A DNA stretch of 64,000 bases from Bradyrhizobium sp. 186. Lineage in GTDB: Bacteria; Pseudomonadota; Alphaproteobacteria; Rhizobiales; Xanthobacteraceae. Positions 56,165-64,000 of the stretch are shown here, piece after piece. Position numbers and translations under genes: made by a program. Each line of letters opens with the position of its first letter. Position 1 is the first letter of the stretch. Where the stretch lies: positions 7,688,001 to 7,752,000 of the forward strand of contig NZ_CP082164.1 in assembly GCF_023101685.1 (NCBI RefSeq). The letters are read 5' to 3'. The notes beneath the pieces were generated by a model. The model saw nothing but the letters and a program-made list of their open reading frames with translations, was not told where the DNA came from and did not search any database.

Positions 56165-59107
56165 TTACGCCTGGCTCGCGACGGCTTTGCCGAGCGCGGC
56201 TTGCGCGGCGGCGAGGCGGGCGATCGGCACGCGGTAGGGCGAGCAGGAGACGTAATCGAGACCGATCGTGTGGCAGAAGGCGACGGAGGCGGGATCGCCG
56301 CCATGCTCGCCGCAGATGCCCATCTTGAGCGAAGCACGCGTCTTGCGGCCGCGCGCGACGCCGATCTTGACGAGCTCGCCGACGCCTTCCTGGTCGAGCG
56401 AGACAAAAGGATCGACCGAAAGGATGCCCTTCGTCACGTAGGGACCGAGGAAGCTCGCGGCATCGTCGCGGCTGATGCCGTAGGTGGTCTGCGTCAGATC
56501 GTTAGTGCCGAAGGAGAAGAACTCCGCGGACTCCGCTATCTCGGCCGCAAGCAAACAGGCGCGCGGCAGCTCGATCATGGTGCCGACCTGATAGGTGAGC
56601 TTGGTGTTGGTGTCGCGCATCACCTCTTTCGCGGTGGCGTCGATGCGCGCCTTGACAAGGTCGAGCTCCATCTTGGTCGCGATCAGCGGCACCATCACCT
56701 CGAGGCCAACGGCCTTGCCGGTGCGCTTCTCGGCCTCGACCGCGGCTTCGAAAATCGCACGCGCCTGCATCTCGGCGATCTCCGGATAGGCGATCGCGAT
56801 GCGACAGCCGCGGAAGCCGAGCATCGGATTGAACTCCGACAGCTCGCGCGCGCGGTCGGCGAGACGCCGCGGATCGGTGTTCATGGCGCGCGCCACTTCC
56901 TCGACTTCGGCATGGGTGTGCGGCAGGAACTCGTGCAGCGGCGGATCAAGCAGGCGGATCGTGACGGGCAGGCCCTTCATGATCTCGAACAGCTCGACGA
57001 AGTCGGCCCGCTGCATCGGCAGCAGTTTTGCAAGCGCGGCCCGGCGCGACTGTTCGTCCTCGGAGAGGATCATCTCGCGCACCGTGCGGATGCGCGTCTC
57101 CTCGAAGAACATGTGCTCGGTGCGGCACAGACCGATGCCTTCCGCGCCGAACTTGATCGCGGTGCGCGCGTCTTCCGGCGTGTCGGCATTGACGCGCACG
57201 CCGATCTTGCGGACCTGGTCGGCCCAGTTCATCAGCGTGCCGAACTCGCCGGAGAGCTCCGGCTCGATCATCGGCATGCGGCCGGCGAGCACCTGGCCAA
57301 GCGAGCCGTCGATGGTGATGACGTCGCCGGTCTTGAAGGTGCGCGAGCCGATGCTCATGGTGCCGCGGCCGTAATCGACGCGGATCGTGCCGCAGCCGGA
57401 AACGCAGGGCTTGCCCATGCCGCGCGCGACCACGGCGGCGTGCGAGGTCATGCCGCCGCGCGTGGTCAAAATGCCTTCGGCGGCGTGCATGCCGTGGATG
57501 TCTTCCGGGCTGGTCTCGATGCGAACCAGAATGACCTTGCGCCCGTCGCCCTGAAGCTTGGCCGCTTCATCCGAGGAGAACACGATCTCCCCGGAGGCAG
57601 CACCGGGCGAAGCCGGCAGGCCGGTCGCGATCACATCGCGCTTGGCGTTGGGATCGATGGTCGGATGCAGGAGCTGGTCGAGCGAGGCCGGATCGATCCG
57701 CGTCACCGCTTCCTTCTTGGTGATCAGGCCCTCATTGGCGAGCTCGATCGCGATGCGTAGCGCCGCCTTGGCGGTACGCTTGCCGCCGCGGGTCTGGAGC
57801 ATCCAGAGCTTGCCCTGCTCGACCGTGAACTCCATGTCCTGCATGTCGCGGTAGTGCTTCTCGAGCAGCGTGTAGATGCGCGTCAGCTCCTTGAAGGCAT
57901 CCGGCATCGCCGCTTCCATCGACGCCTTGTCGGAGCCGGAGTCCTTGCGCGCATACTCGGTGATGTCCTGCGGCGTGCGGATGCCCGCCACCACGTCCTC
58001 GCCTTGCGCGTTGATCAGGAACTCGCCGTAGAGCTTGCTCTCACCGGTCGACGGGTTGCGGGTGAAGGCAACACCGGTCGCCGACGTCTCGCCCATGTTA
58101 CCGAACACCATGGCCTGCACGTTGACCGCGGTGCCCCAGGATTCCGGAATGTCGTGCAGCTTGCGGTAGGTCACCGCGCGCGCGTTCATCCAGGATGAAA
58201 ACACCGCACCGATCGCGCCCCAGAGCTGGTCGTGCGGATCCTGCGGAAAATCCTTCCCCGTTTCGCGCGCCACCGCGTCCTTGTACTTGCCGACCAGATC
58301 GACCCAATCATCCGCCGTGAGGTCGGTGTCGAGCGTATAGCCCTGGCCGTCCTTGAAGGTGTCGAGGATTTCCTCGAAGTGATGATGCTCGAAGCCGAGC
58401 ACCACGTCGGAATACATGGTGATGAAGCGGCGATAGCTGTCATAGGCAAAGCGACGATCGCCCGACAGTTCCGACAGCGCTTCCACGGTCTCGTCGTTGA
58501 GGCCGAGGTTGAGGACGGTGTCCATCATGCCCGGCATCGAGGCGCGGCCGCCGGAGCGCACCGAGACGAGCAGCGGGTTCTTGCCGTCGCCAAACACCTT
58601 GCCGGTCAACTTGCCGACATAGTCCAGCGCCTTCTCAACCTGCGACTGCAACTCCTTCGGGTAGGACTTGTCGTGTGCGTAGAAGTACGTGCAGACCGAG
58701 GTCGGGATCGTGAAGCCCGGAGGCACCGGCAGGCCTAGATTGGCCATCTCGGCGAGGTTGGCGCCCTTGCCGCCCAGCAGATCGCGCATCTCGGCCTTGC
58801 CCTCGGCCTTGCCGTCGCCGAACGTATAGACCCACTTGCCGGCCTTGATCGCGGCCGGCGCCGCCTTGCTCGGCGCTGCCTTGCTTGGTGCGGTCTTGCT
58901 CGGCGCGGTTTTGGCGGCAACCTTCGGCGCAGGCGGCTTGGTCGCAGCCTTCGCGGCGGGCTTGGTAGCCGGCTTGGCAGCCGGTTTGGCGACCGGCTTC
59001 GGGGCGCTCTTGGGAAGCGCCTTGCGGGCCGGCGGCGCGGCCTTCGCCCTAGCGGAGGGCTTTGATTTCGCTGGCATTTTCTTAGGCTTCGAGGCGGCTT
59101 TGGCCAT
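56165..59107 (-). CDS. ppdK: Pyruvate, phosphate dikinase with Lys/Ala/Pro-rich N-terminal tail
   Basis: 980 aa. It interconverts pyruvate + ATP + phosphate and PEP + AMP + PPi. ATP-grasp domain GGKGANLAEMANLGLPVPPGF and VRSGGRASMPGMMDTVLNLG; phosphorylated His in GGMTSHAAVVARGMGKPCVSG (about residue 556); PEP domain with GLCRTEHMFF, FGTNDLTQTTYG and catalytic Cys in GICGEHGGDP (about 932). Usual length is near 880-890; residues 1-88 are an added tail of repeated KPA/AKP/APSK units. Start at ATG 59107 chosen because earlier codons read as shadow; its ribosome site is weak. Confidence 0.93.
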   Translation of the reverse strand: MAKAASKPKKMPAKSKPSARAKAAPPARKALPKSAPKPVAKPAAKPATKPAAKAATKPPAPKVAAKTAPSKTAPSKAAPSKAAPAAIKAGKWVYTFGDGKAEGKAEMRDLLGGKGANLAEMANLGLPVPPGFTIPTSVCTYFYAHDKSYPKELQSQVEKALDYVGKLTGKVFGDGKNPLLVSVRSGGRASMPGMMDTVLNLGLNDETVEALSELSGDRRFAYDSYRRFITMYSDVVLGFEHHHFEEILDTFKDGQGYTLDTDLTADDWVDLVGKYKDAVARETGKDFPQDPHDQLWGAIGAVFSSWMNARAVTYRKLHDIPESWGTAVNVQAMVFGNMGETSATGVAFTRNPSTGESKLYGEFLINAQGEDVVAGIRTPQDITEYARKDSGSDKASMEAAMPDAFKELTRIYTLLEKHYRDMQDMEFTVEQGKLWMLQTRGGKRTAKAALRIAIELANEGLITKKEAVTRIDPASLDQLLHPTIDPNAKRDVIATGLPASPGAASGEIVFSSDEAAKLQGDGRKVILVRIETSPEDIHGMHAAEGILTTRGGMTSHAAVVARGMGKPCVSGCGTIRVDYGRGTMSIGSRTFKTGDVITIDGSLGQVLAGRMPMIEPELSGEFGTLMNWADQVRKIGVRVNADTPEDARTAIKFGAEGIGLCRTEHMFFEETRIRTVREMILSEDEQSRRAALAKLLPMQRADFVELFEIMKGLPVTIRLLDPPLHEFLPHTHAEVEEVARAMNTDPRRLADRARELSEFNPMLGFRGCRIAIAYPEIAEMQARAIFEAAVEAEKRTGKAVGLEVMVPLIATKMELDLVKARIDATAKEVMRDTNTKLTYQVGTMIELPRACLLAAEIAESAEFFSFGTNDLTQTTYGISRDDAASFLGPYVTKGILSVDPFVSLDQEGVGELVKIGVARGRKTRASLKMGICGEHGGDPASVAFCHTIGLDYVSCSPYRVPIARLAAAQAALGKAVASQA

Positions 59108-59202
59108 AGCTTGCACACAACCTGCGAGAGGAATGGGAAATCGCGCGCTTACACCACTTTGGGCAGGCACGCGCAAGTCGAAGAGTTCCGGAAAATGAAG
59201 GC

Positions 59203-59358
59203 CTAGAGATGGAGCCACCTCAACAATCCGAGCCCGATCGCACCATTTATGATGAGAAAGATCGCGACGATCAGATTGAGGAGCCGCGGCATGATCAGGA
59301 TGAGCACGCCCGCAATCAGCGACAGGATTGGCGAAATGTGGGCGACGGTGATGTGCAT
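59203..59358 (-). CDS. DUF3096-like small membrane protein
   Basis: 51 aa: MHITVAHISPILSLIAGVLI, then two hydrophobic spans divided by PRLLNLIVA, ending LRWLHL. The pattern matches DUF3096, short two-helix membrane proteins common in Proteobacteria. GGAAAG lies 8 bases upstream. It lies 95 bases upstream of the ppdK start, same strand, so it may share its message. Function unknown. Confidence 0.75.
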   Translation of the reverse strand: MHITVAHISPILSLIAGVLILIMPRLLNLIVAIFLIINGAIGLGLLRWLHL

Positions 59359-59589
59359 GAACTGTCTTTCCAGGCTTGGAGCGTGAGGCGAATCGCGGCC
59401 GGATCATATCGGACCCGGTTCCGCGGGTAGAGACGCGCGGGGGGCCGCCCGAGTTCCCGGCTTCGCGAAAACTGCCCGAAATTGCCGCGAATGCGGCGGG
59501 CCATTTCTCGGAACATCGGCGAGACGCAAGCATTGGCAATCGGTCGCGTCACTGGCGCTTCCGAAAATATGACATCGAAGGAGTTGTCC

Positions 59590-59943
59590 ATGCGGAACAG
59601 GATTCTTGCCCTTGCAGCGCTCTGTGTTGCGATCGGCTCGCCCGTCGCGGCGCAGGCGCAAAGCGAGGTCACGGTGGGACGCGCTCCCGTCGTGGTCGAT
59701 GGCGGCCCGACCATCGCGGTCGAGCAGCGCCCGGCATTCCGCGACTACGTCGTCGAGCAGCGCGTGCCGGCCTTCAGCGTACCCGATCGCGTGGTGGTCG
59801 GCGGCACCCTACCCGACGCCGGCATCACTTATTATGACGTGCCGCAACGTTTCGGCGCCACGACCTATCGCTACACCGTCGTGAACGGCGAGACCGTGCT
59901 GGTCGAGCCGCGCTCGCGGCGCGTCGTCGAGGTGATCGACTAA
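59590..59943 (+). CDS. DUF1236-domain secreted protein
   Basis: 117 aa from ATG 59590. Signal peptide MRNRILALAALCVAIGSPVA with cleavage near AQAQ. The mature part ends in the DUF1236-like module VVVGGTLPDAGITYYDVPQR...YRYTVVNGETVLVEPRSRRVVEVID. These small exported proteins are abundant in Bradyrhizobium and Methylobacterium; function unknown, possibly envelope-linked. A strong terminator follows 84 bases after the stop. Confidence 0.82.
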   Translation: MRNRILALAALCVAIGSPVAAQAQSEVTVGRAPVVVDGGPTIAVEQRPAFRDYVVEQRVPAFSVPDRVVVGGTLPDAGITYYDVPQRFGATTYRYTVVNGETVLVEPRSRRVVEVID

Positions 59944-60026
59944 CCCCGTTCAACTCGATGTCCGGCGTGCCGACTCAGGCTTGGCGCGCATCGCGTAGTG
60001 CGGACATCAGGCCCTGCCCGGTCTTC

Positions 60027-60049
60027 CCCCCGCCGGGCGGGGCTTTTTT
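60027..60049 (+). terminator. Rho-independent terminator after DUF1236 gene
   Basis: CCCCGC-CGG-GCGGGG stem followed by CTTTTTTG; the T run is 60044-60049. Confidence 0.88.
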
Positions 60050-60065
60050 GCATATCGACCTACGC

Positions 60066-60155
60066 GTCATTCCGGGGCGGTCCGCAGGACCGAACCGGAA
60101 TCCTGAAGTTGTGGCGCGAGATTCCGGGTTCGCGCTTCGCGCACCCCGGAATGAC
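60066..60155. repeat. Dispersed palindromic repeat (GTCATTCCGGGG type)
   Basis: GTCATTCCGGGGCGG at one end and CACCCCGGAATGAC at the other, same family as 29104-29209, between the convergent DUF1236 and glyS genes. Confidence 0.83.
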
Positions 60156-60177
60156 GGGCTTTTGGGCTTGACCGCGT

Positions 60178-62388
60178 TCAATCCTGGATCTTCGAGAAAT
60201 CCGCCACCGCCCGCGTCGCGCTGCGGATTTCGTTGAGCAGCTTCAGCCTGTTCTCGCGCACCTTCGGGTCGTCGTCGTTGACACGGACCTTGTCGAAGAA
60301 CGCGTCGACCGGCGGGCGCAGCTTTGCCAGCGCGCTCATCGCACCGGCAAAATCTTCCTTCGCGACGGCGGCGCTGGCTTCCGCCTTCACCTCGCCGATT
60401 GCGTTGGCCAGCGCCTTCTCCTCATCGAGGCTGTAAAGCGCAGCATCCGGCGCGCCGTCGAACGTGCGCTTGTCCTTTTTCTCCTCGATCGAGAGAATGT
60501 TGCTAGCGCGTTTCGTCCCCGCGAGCAGGTTCCTGCCGTCCTCGCTGTCAAGGAATTTGCCCAGCGCCTCGACGCGCCGGACGATCATCAAGAGGTCGTC
60601 CTGGCCGCCGAGCGCGAACACGGCGTCGACGAGATCGTGACGCGCGCCCTGCTCGCGGAGCTGAACCTTTAGGCGATCGGCAAAAAAGATAAGGAGATCC
60701 TCAACGCGAGGCTTCAGCAGCTTGTAGGCTGACTCCGCAGCCTGGTTCGAGAATGAATCGCGGGGAATCTCGTCATATCTGGCTTCGCCAATCCAATCCG
60801 ACAACTCAACGATTAGATCGAAGTCATCTTTGTAGAGCACCACCGCCATTTGAACTGCGTGCTCGCTCAACAGCTTCCAAAGCGAAATCCGCAAACCATT
60901 GTCAGCAATGACTCTGATCACACCAAGCGCGGCGCGACGCAACGCATATGGATCCTTGCTGCCAGTCGGCTTCTCGTCGATTGCCCAGAATCCAACGAGC
61001 GTGTCGATCTTGTCGGCGAGCGCGACCGCGACGCTGACCGGATCGGTCGGTACGCGATCGGCGGGGCCTTGCGGCTTGTAGTGCTCCTCGCAGGCCGCGG
61101 CGACGGAAGCGTCCTCGCCCTGGGCCAGCGCGTAGTATTTGCCCATCAGGCCCTGCAGCTCGGGAAATTCGCCGACGACTTCGGTCAGCAAATCCGCCTT
61201 TGCCAAATGCGCTGCGCGGGTCGTCTTGGCGACGTCGGCGCCGACAAGCGGTGCGATCTCGGCAGCCAGGCGCTCAATGCGCTTGATGCGCTCCGCTTGC
61301 GTGCCGAGCTTCTCGTGGAACACGATCTGCTCGAACTTCGGCAGACGGTCTTCCAGCTTCTTCTTCAGATCGGTCTCGTAGAAGAACTTCGCATCCGACA
61401 ACCGCGGACGGATCACGCGCTCGTTGCCGGCAACGATAGTCTTGCCGCCGTCGGCCGCCTCGATATTGGCGGTGAGGACAAACTTGTTGGTCAGTTTGTC
61501 CGTCTTGGGATCCTTGACGACGAAACACTTCTGGTTGTTGCGGATGGTGGCGCGGATCACCTCATCGGGGATCGCGAGGTATTCCTTTTCGAACGATCCC
61601 ATCATGACAACCGGCCATTCGACGAGACCCGAAACCTCGTCCAGCAGCACCTGATCCTCGACCAGTTCAAGTCGCTGTGCAAACGTCAGCTCCTTGGCGT
61701 CGGCGAGGATGATGTCCTTGCGCGCCTGCGGATCGAGGATGACCTTGGCGGCCTTCAGCTTCGCCTCGTAATCCTCGAACCGGCGCACCTGGATCGCGGC
61801 GGGCGCGAGGAAGCGATGACCATAAGTGGTCTGGCCGGTCTCGATGCCGTCCACCGAGAATTTTACGACATCAGGCTCTTCGGTCTCGATGCCGAATGTC
61901 GCGGTGATCGCGTGCAGCGGGCGCACCCAATTGAGCGAGCCGGGCTTGCCCGAGCGCGCGCCCCAACGCATCGATTTCGGCCACGGGAAGGTGCGGATGA
62001 TCACCGGCAGGATTTCCGCGAGCACGTCGATCGCGGGACGGCCGGGCTTTTCGATCAGCGCGATGTAGAAGTCGCCCTTCTTGTCGCTCTGGATTTTTGC
62101 TTCGTCGAGCGAGGCAAGGCCGGTCGCCTTCAAGAAACCCTGGATCGCGGGCTCGGCGCCGCCGACGCGCGGGCCGCGGCGCTCTTCCTTCAGATCAGGC
62201 TGGCGCGCGGGAATGCCATGCACAGTCAGCGCAAGGCGGCGCGGCGTCGCGAACGCCTTTGCACCTTCGTAGACGAGACCTTCGGCGACCAGCTTGTCGG
62301 TGACCATGCGGCGCAGATCATCCGCCGCCTTCGCCTGCATGCGCGCGGGGATTTCTTCCGAAAACAGTTCCAGCAAAAGATCAGGCAT
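60178..62388 (-). CDS. glyS: Glycyl-tRNA synthetase beta subunit
   Basis: 736 aa. Forms the alpha2beta2 enzyme with GlyQ. It begins [20 protein letters not shown] and contains an HD-like segment plus the C-terminal anticodon-binding region ending [13 protein letters not shown]. The start overlaps the glyQ stop. A stretch around 60670-60960 (protein segment [20 protein letters not shown] through [16 protein letters not shown]) is visibly A+T-richer and uses codons such as CTA and GTT that are rare in the rest of the gene, suggesting a recombined patch. The frame is intact. Confidence 0.95.
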   Translation of the reverse strand: MPDLLLELFSEEIPARMQAKAADDLRRMVTDKLVAEGLVYEGAKAFATPRRLALTVHGIPARQPDLKEERRGPRVGGAEPAIQGFLKATGLASLDEAKIQSDKKGDFYIALIEKPGRPAIDVLAEILPVIIRTFPWPKSMRWGARSGKPGSLNWVRPLHAITATFGIETEEPDVVKFSVDGIETGQTTYGHRFLAPAAIQVRRFEDYEAKLKAAKVILDPQARKDIILADAKELTFAQRLELVEDQVLLDEVSGLVEWPVVMMGSFEKEYLAIPDEVIRATIRNNQKCFVVKDPKTDKLTNKFVLTANIEAADGGKTIVAGNERVIRPRLSDAKFFYETDLKKKLEDRLPKFEQIVFHEKLGTQAERIKRIERLAAEIAPLVGADVAKTTRAAHLAKADLLTEVVGEFPELQGLMGKYYALAQGEDASVAAACEEHYKPQGPADRVPTDPVSVAVALADKIDTLVGFWAIDEKPTGSKDPYALRRAALGVIRVIADNGLRISLWKLLSEHAVQMAVVLYKDDFDLIVELSDWIGEARYDEIPRDSFSNQAAESAYKLLKPRVEDLLIFFADRLKVQLREQGARHDLVDAVFALGGQDDLLMIVRRVEALGKFLDSEDGRNLLAGTKRASNILSIEEKKDKRTFDGAPDAALYSLDEEKALANAIGEVKAEASAAVAKEDFAGAMSALAKLRPPVDAFFDKVRVNDDDPKVRENRLKLLNEIRSATRAVADFSKIQD

Positions 62389-63323
62389 CAGGCCGCTCCA
62401 CCGGCTTCGGTGTGCATCCAGGCTTCTCCGCAGGCCTTTGCCAATTCGCGGACGCGGAAGATGTAGCTCTGCCGCTCCGTCACCGAGATCACGCCGCGGG
62501 CGTCGAGCAGGTTAAAAACATGGCTCGCCTTGATGCACTGGTCATAGGCCGGCAGCGCCATCAAATGCGCCTCGCGCTTGCCGTCCTTCCAGCCTGCGTC
62601 GAGATATTTCTTGCAGGCCGCTTCCGCCATCTTGAACTGCTCGAACAGCATCGCGGTGTCGGCGACTTCGAAATTGTGCCGCGAATACTCCCGCTCGGCT
62701 TGCAGGAACACGTCGCCATAGGTGACCTTGGCGTCACCGTCGCGGCCGTTGAAGTTGAGGTCGTAGACGCGGTCGACGCCCTGCACATACATCGCGAGGC
62801 GCTCGAGCCCGTAGGTGAGCTCGCCCGCGACCGGCGCGCATTCGAAGCCCGCGACCTGCTGGAAGTAGGTGAACTGGCTCACTTCCATGCCGTCGCACCA
62901 GCATTCCCACCCCAAGCCCCAGGCGCCCAGCGTCGGGCTCTCCCAGTCGTCCTCGACGAAGCGGATGTCGTGCACGGCGGAATCGATGCCGATCGCGGCG
63001 AGCGACTTCAGGTACAGCTCCTGAAGGTTCGGCGGCGACGGCTTCATGATCACCTGGAACTGGTAGTAGTGCTGCATCCGGTTCGGGTTCTCGCCGTAGC
63101 GGCCGTCCTTCGGCCGGCGCGAGGGCTGCACATAGGCCGCGTTCCAGGGCTTTGGTCCGAGCGCCCGCAGGGTGGTGGCCGGATGAAAGGTGCCTGCGCC
63201 CATCTCCATGTCGTAGGGCTGCAGGATGACGCAGCCCTGCTCGGCCCAGAACCGCTGGAGCGCGAGGATAAAACCCTGGAACGAGTGTTCCGGGCGCATA
63301 TGGGCGGGCAATGAGGCGTCCAT
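62388..63323 (-). CDS. glyQ: Glycyl-tRNA synthetase alpha subunit
   Basis: 311 aa from ATG 63323 ([15 protein letters not shown]); later Met at residue 9 is another possible start. It holds the class II catalytic core: [59 protein letters not shown] (motif 2 and ATP binding) and the [18 protein letters not shown] motif 3 region. Extra C-terminal residues ...[17 protein letters not shown] are normal for rhizobia. Upstream of glyS and translationally coupled to it. Confidence 0.96.
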   Translation of the reverse strand: MDASLPAHMRPEHSFQGFILALQRFWAEQGCVILQPYDMEMGAGTFHPATTLRALGPKPWNAAYVQPSRRPKDGRYGENPNRMQHYYQFQVIMKPSPPNLQELYLKSLAAIGIDSAVHDIRFVEDDWESPTLGAWGLGWECWCDGMEVSQFTYFQQVAGFECAPVAGELTYGLERLAMYVQGVDRVYDLNFNGRDGDAKVTYGDVFLQAEREYSRHNFEVADTAMLFEQFKMAEAACKKYLDAGWKDGKREAHLMALPAYDQCIKASHVFNLLDARGVISVTERQSYIFRVRELAKACGEAWMHTEAGGAA

Positions 63324-63425
63324 CGTCAGATCGGGCTCTCGCGGGGGTTTTGAATCGCGCGGGACCGTATCGGCGGCGGAGATGGGAATCAAGGCAAAGG
63401 GGTCTTGAAGGGGCCCCCAGCTTCC

Positions 63426-63535
63426 GTCATGGCCGGGGATAGCCGTCCGAAGGACGGCGTCGCTTCCGCTCGCCTACGTCCCGGCCATCCACGGTCTTGT
63501 TGCCTCTCGAAGAACGTGGACGCCCGGGCATGACG
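63426..63535. repeat. Dispersed palindromic repeat (GTCATGGCCGGG type)
   Basis: GTCATGGCCGGGGATAGCCG at one end and GGACGCCCGGGCATGAC at the other, with internal GTCCGAAGGAC and CGTCCCGGCCATCCACGG arms. Lies between the small membrane protein gene and glyQ. Confidence 0.75.
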
Positions 63536-63545
63536 GGTGTGGCAA

Positions 63546-63737
63546 CTACCCCGGCCGGTAAGCTCCGGTTACGGGGTCCTGCTTCAGTGTCTGGATGTCC
63601 CCCATATGGGCGGCTTCGGCGACGCGCGACAGGCGCATCTCCTCCAGCTCCTGGTTGATCCTGATAGCGGTCTTGTAGGCCCACCGGACCACGGCAAGTC
63701 CGCCCAGGACGCCCGCGAATGCGACGAACGGCGGCAT
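63546..63737 (-). CDS. Small membrane-anchored hypothetical protein
   Basis: 63 aa from ATG 63737 (MPPFVAFAGVLGGLAVVRWA), with AAGGA eight bases upstream; a TTG six codons earlier is less likely. One N-terminal hydrophobic helix, then a soluble helical tail (INQELEEMRLSRVAEAA) ending DPVTGAYRPG. The closing motif LKQDPVTGAYRP resembles other small rhizobial proteins of unknown function. Same strand as glyQS but separated by a palindromic repeat. Confidence 0.72.
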   Translation of the reverse strand: MPPFVAFAGVLGGLAVVRWAYKTAIRINQELEEMRLSRVAEAAHMGDIQTLKQDPVTGAYRPG

Positions 63738-63852
63738 CGGTCGATCCTTGTTCAATGCTCAGCCCCCACGCACATTGTTGCGCAGACCGGGCCGCGCCGC
63801 AATTGGCTCGGCTTGAATTCCCCTTGGACCAAATGGCGCGGCAGCGCGCGCC

Positions 63853-64000
63853 CTAGAACCCGAATTTCGCCCAAATCGCCCGGGTTTCGACCGCCGAAAT
63901 CAGCTCGTCCGGCAGCCCGGCGACCGATTCCAGGGCCGAAAGCTGGCCGGCGCCGGGCGATTTCCGCCCCAGAAGGCCGGAGAGCAGACCGCTCGGCTGT
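63853..64000 (-). CDS. C-terminal end of an unidentified protein (cut by window edge)
   Basis: The minus-strand frame is open from base 64000 to the TAG at 63853-63855 and encodes about 48 residues: ...QPSGLLSGLLGRKSPGAGQL, then SALESVAGLPDELISAVETR and AIWAKFGF. Base composition and the stop position fit a real 3' end. The piece is too short for a family call; an S49 peptidase (SppA-like) is possible from genomic neighbourhood memory only. Confidence 0.55.
   Translation of the reverse strand, partial: QPSGLLSGLLGRKSPGAGQLSALESVAGLPDELISAVETRAIWAKFGF

Overview
The window looks like a chromosomal segment of a Bradyrhizobium-type alphaproteobacterium (Rhizobiales, Nitrobacteraceae). The evidence is the high G+C content, a red-type form IC RuBisCO with its CbbX activase in a full Calvin-cycle operon, many short palindromic dispersed repeats of kinds I associate with Bradyrhizobium, and family-level protein resemblance throughout. 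The genus is an inference from recall; no database search was run.

Layout. (1) 1-1692 is the 5' part of an IS1634-type transposase gene running off the left edge. (2) 1998-11829 is a complete Calvin-Benson-Bassham locus: minus-strand cbbF-P-T-A-L-S-X-E, divergent from the LysR regulator cbbR. A perfect 10-bp hairpin with a T-rich tail lies between cbbS and cbbX. (3) 11.8-16.0 kb holds small and membrane proteins, a TetR regulator with an MFS transporter, and an N-carbamoyl amino acid hydrolase. (4) 16.0-17.0 kb is repeat-rich and without a convincing gene. (5) 17.0-20.6 kb is a run of small unrecognised proteins ending in a 590-residue multi-pass membrane protein, with a CRP-type palindrome in the middle. 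(6) 20.8-29.7 kb holds tRNA-Pro(CGG), a Sua5/TsaC protein, an FAD-linked 2-hydroxyacid dehydrogenase, a GNAT enzyme, two Nudix hydrolases, a GrdB-like protein next to a class III CoA-transferase, an HMCES-type protein and small conserved proteins. (7) 29.9-39.0 kb holds a sulfurtransferase, dihydroorotase, a YgfZ-Tag-HD run, a Cys-based phosphatase, a NadQ-type NAD regulator and a DUF2339 membrane protein. (8) 39.0-46.4 kb is a chemoreceptor cluster: one intact gene, one decayed by truncation and internal deletion, and one interrupted by two nested insertion sequences (IS701 type inside the edge of IS5 type) whose removal restores the frame exactly. (9) 46.6-55.7 kb holds small proteins, an AcuI-type reductase, an MFS transporter, the de novo NAD operon nadA-nadB-nadC with two operator-like palindromes upstream, and a SleB-type wall hydrolase. 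(10) 56-64 kb holds pyruvate phosphate dikinase with a long Lys/Ala/Pro-rich N-terminal tail, small membrane and secreted proteins, glycyl-tRNA synthetase (glyQ-glyS) and the 3' end of another gene.

How parts work together. The cbb operon encodes RuBisCO, its activase and regeneration enzymes (Prk, FBPase, aldolase, transketolase, epimerase), under a divergent CbbR. The NadQ-like protein at 35.3 kb probably controls nadABC at 50.3 kb through the paired ACTCA-N3-TGAGT sites. I found no CRISPR array, prophage or recognisable defence island. The most notable items are the reconstructable nested IS insertion, the NadQ regulator and operator pair, the PPDK tail, the cbbS-cbbX hairpin and the uncharacterised 17-20.6 kb cluster.
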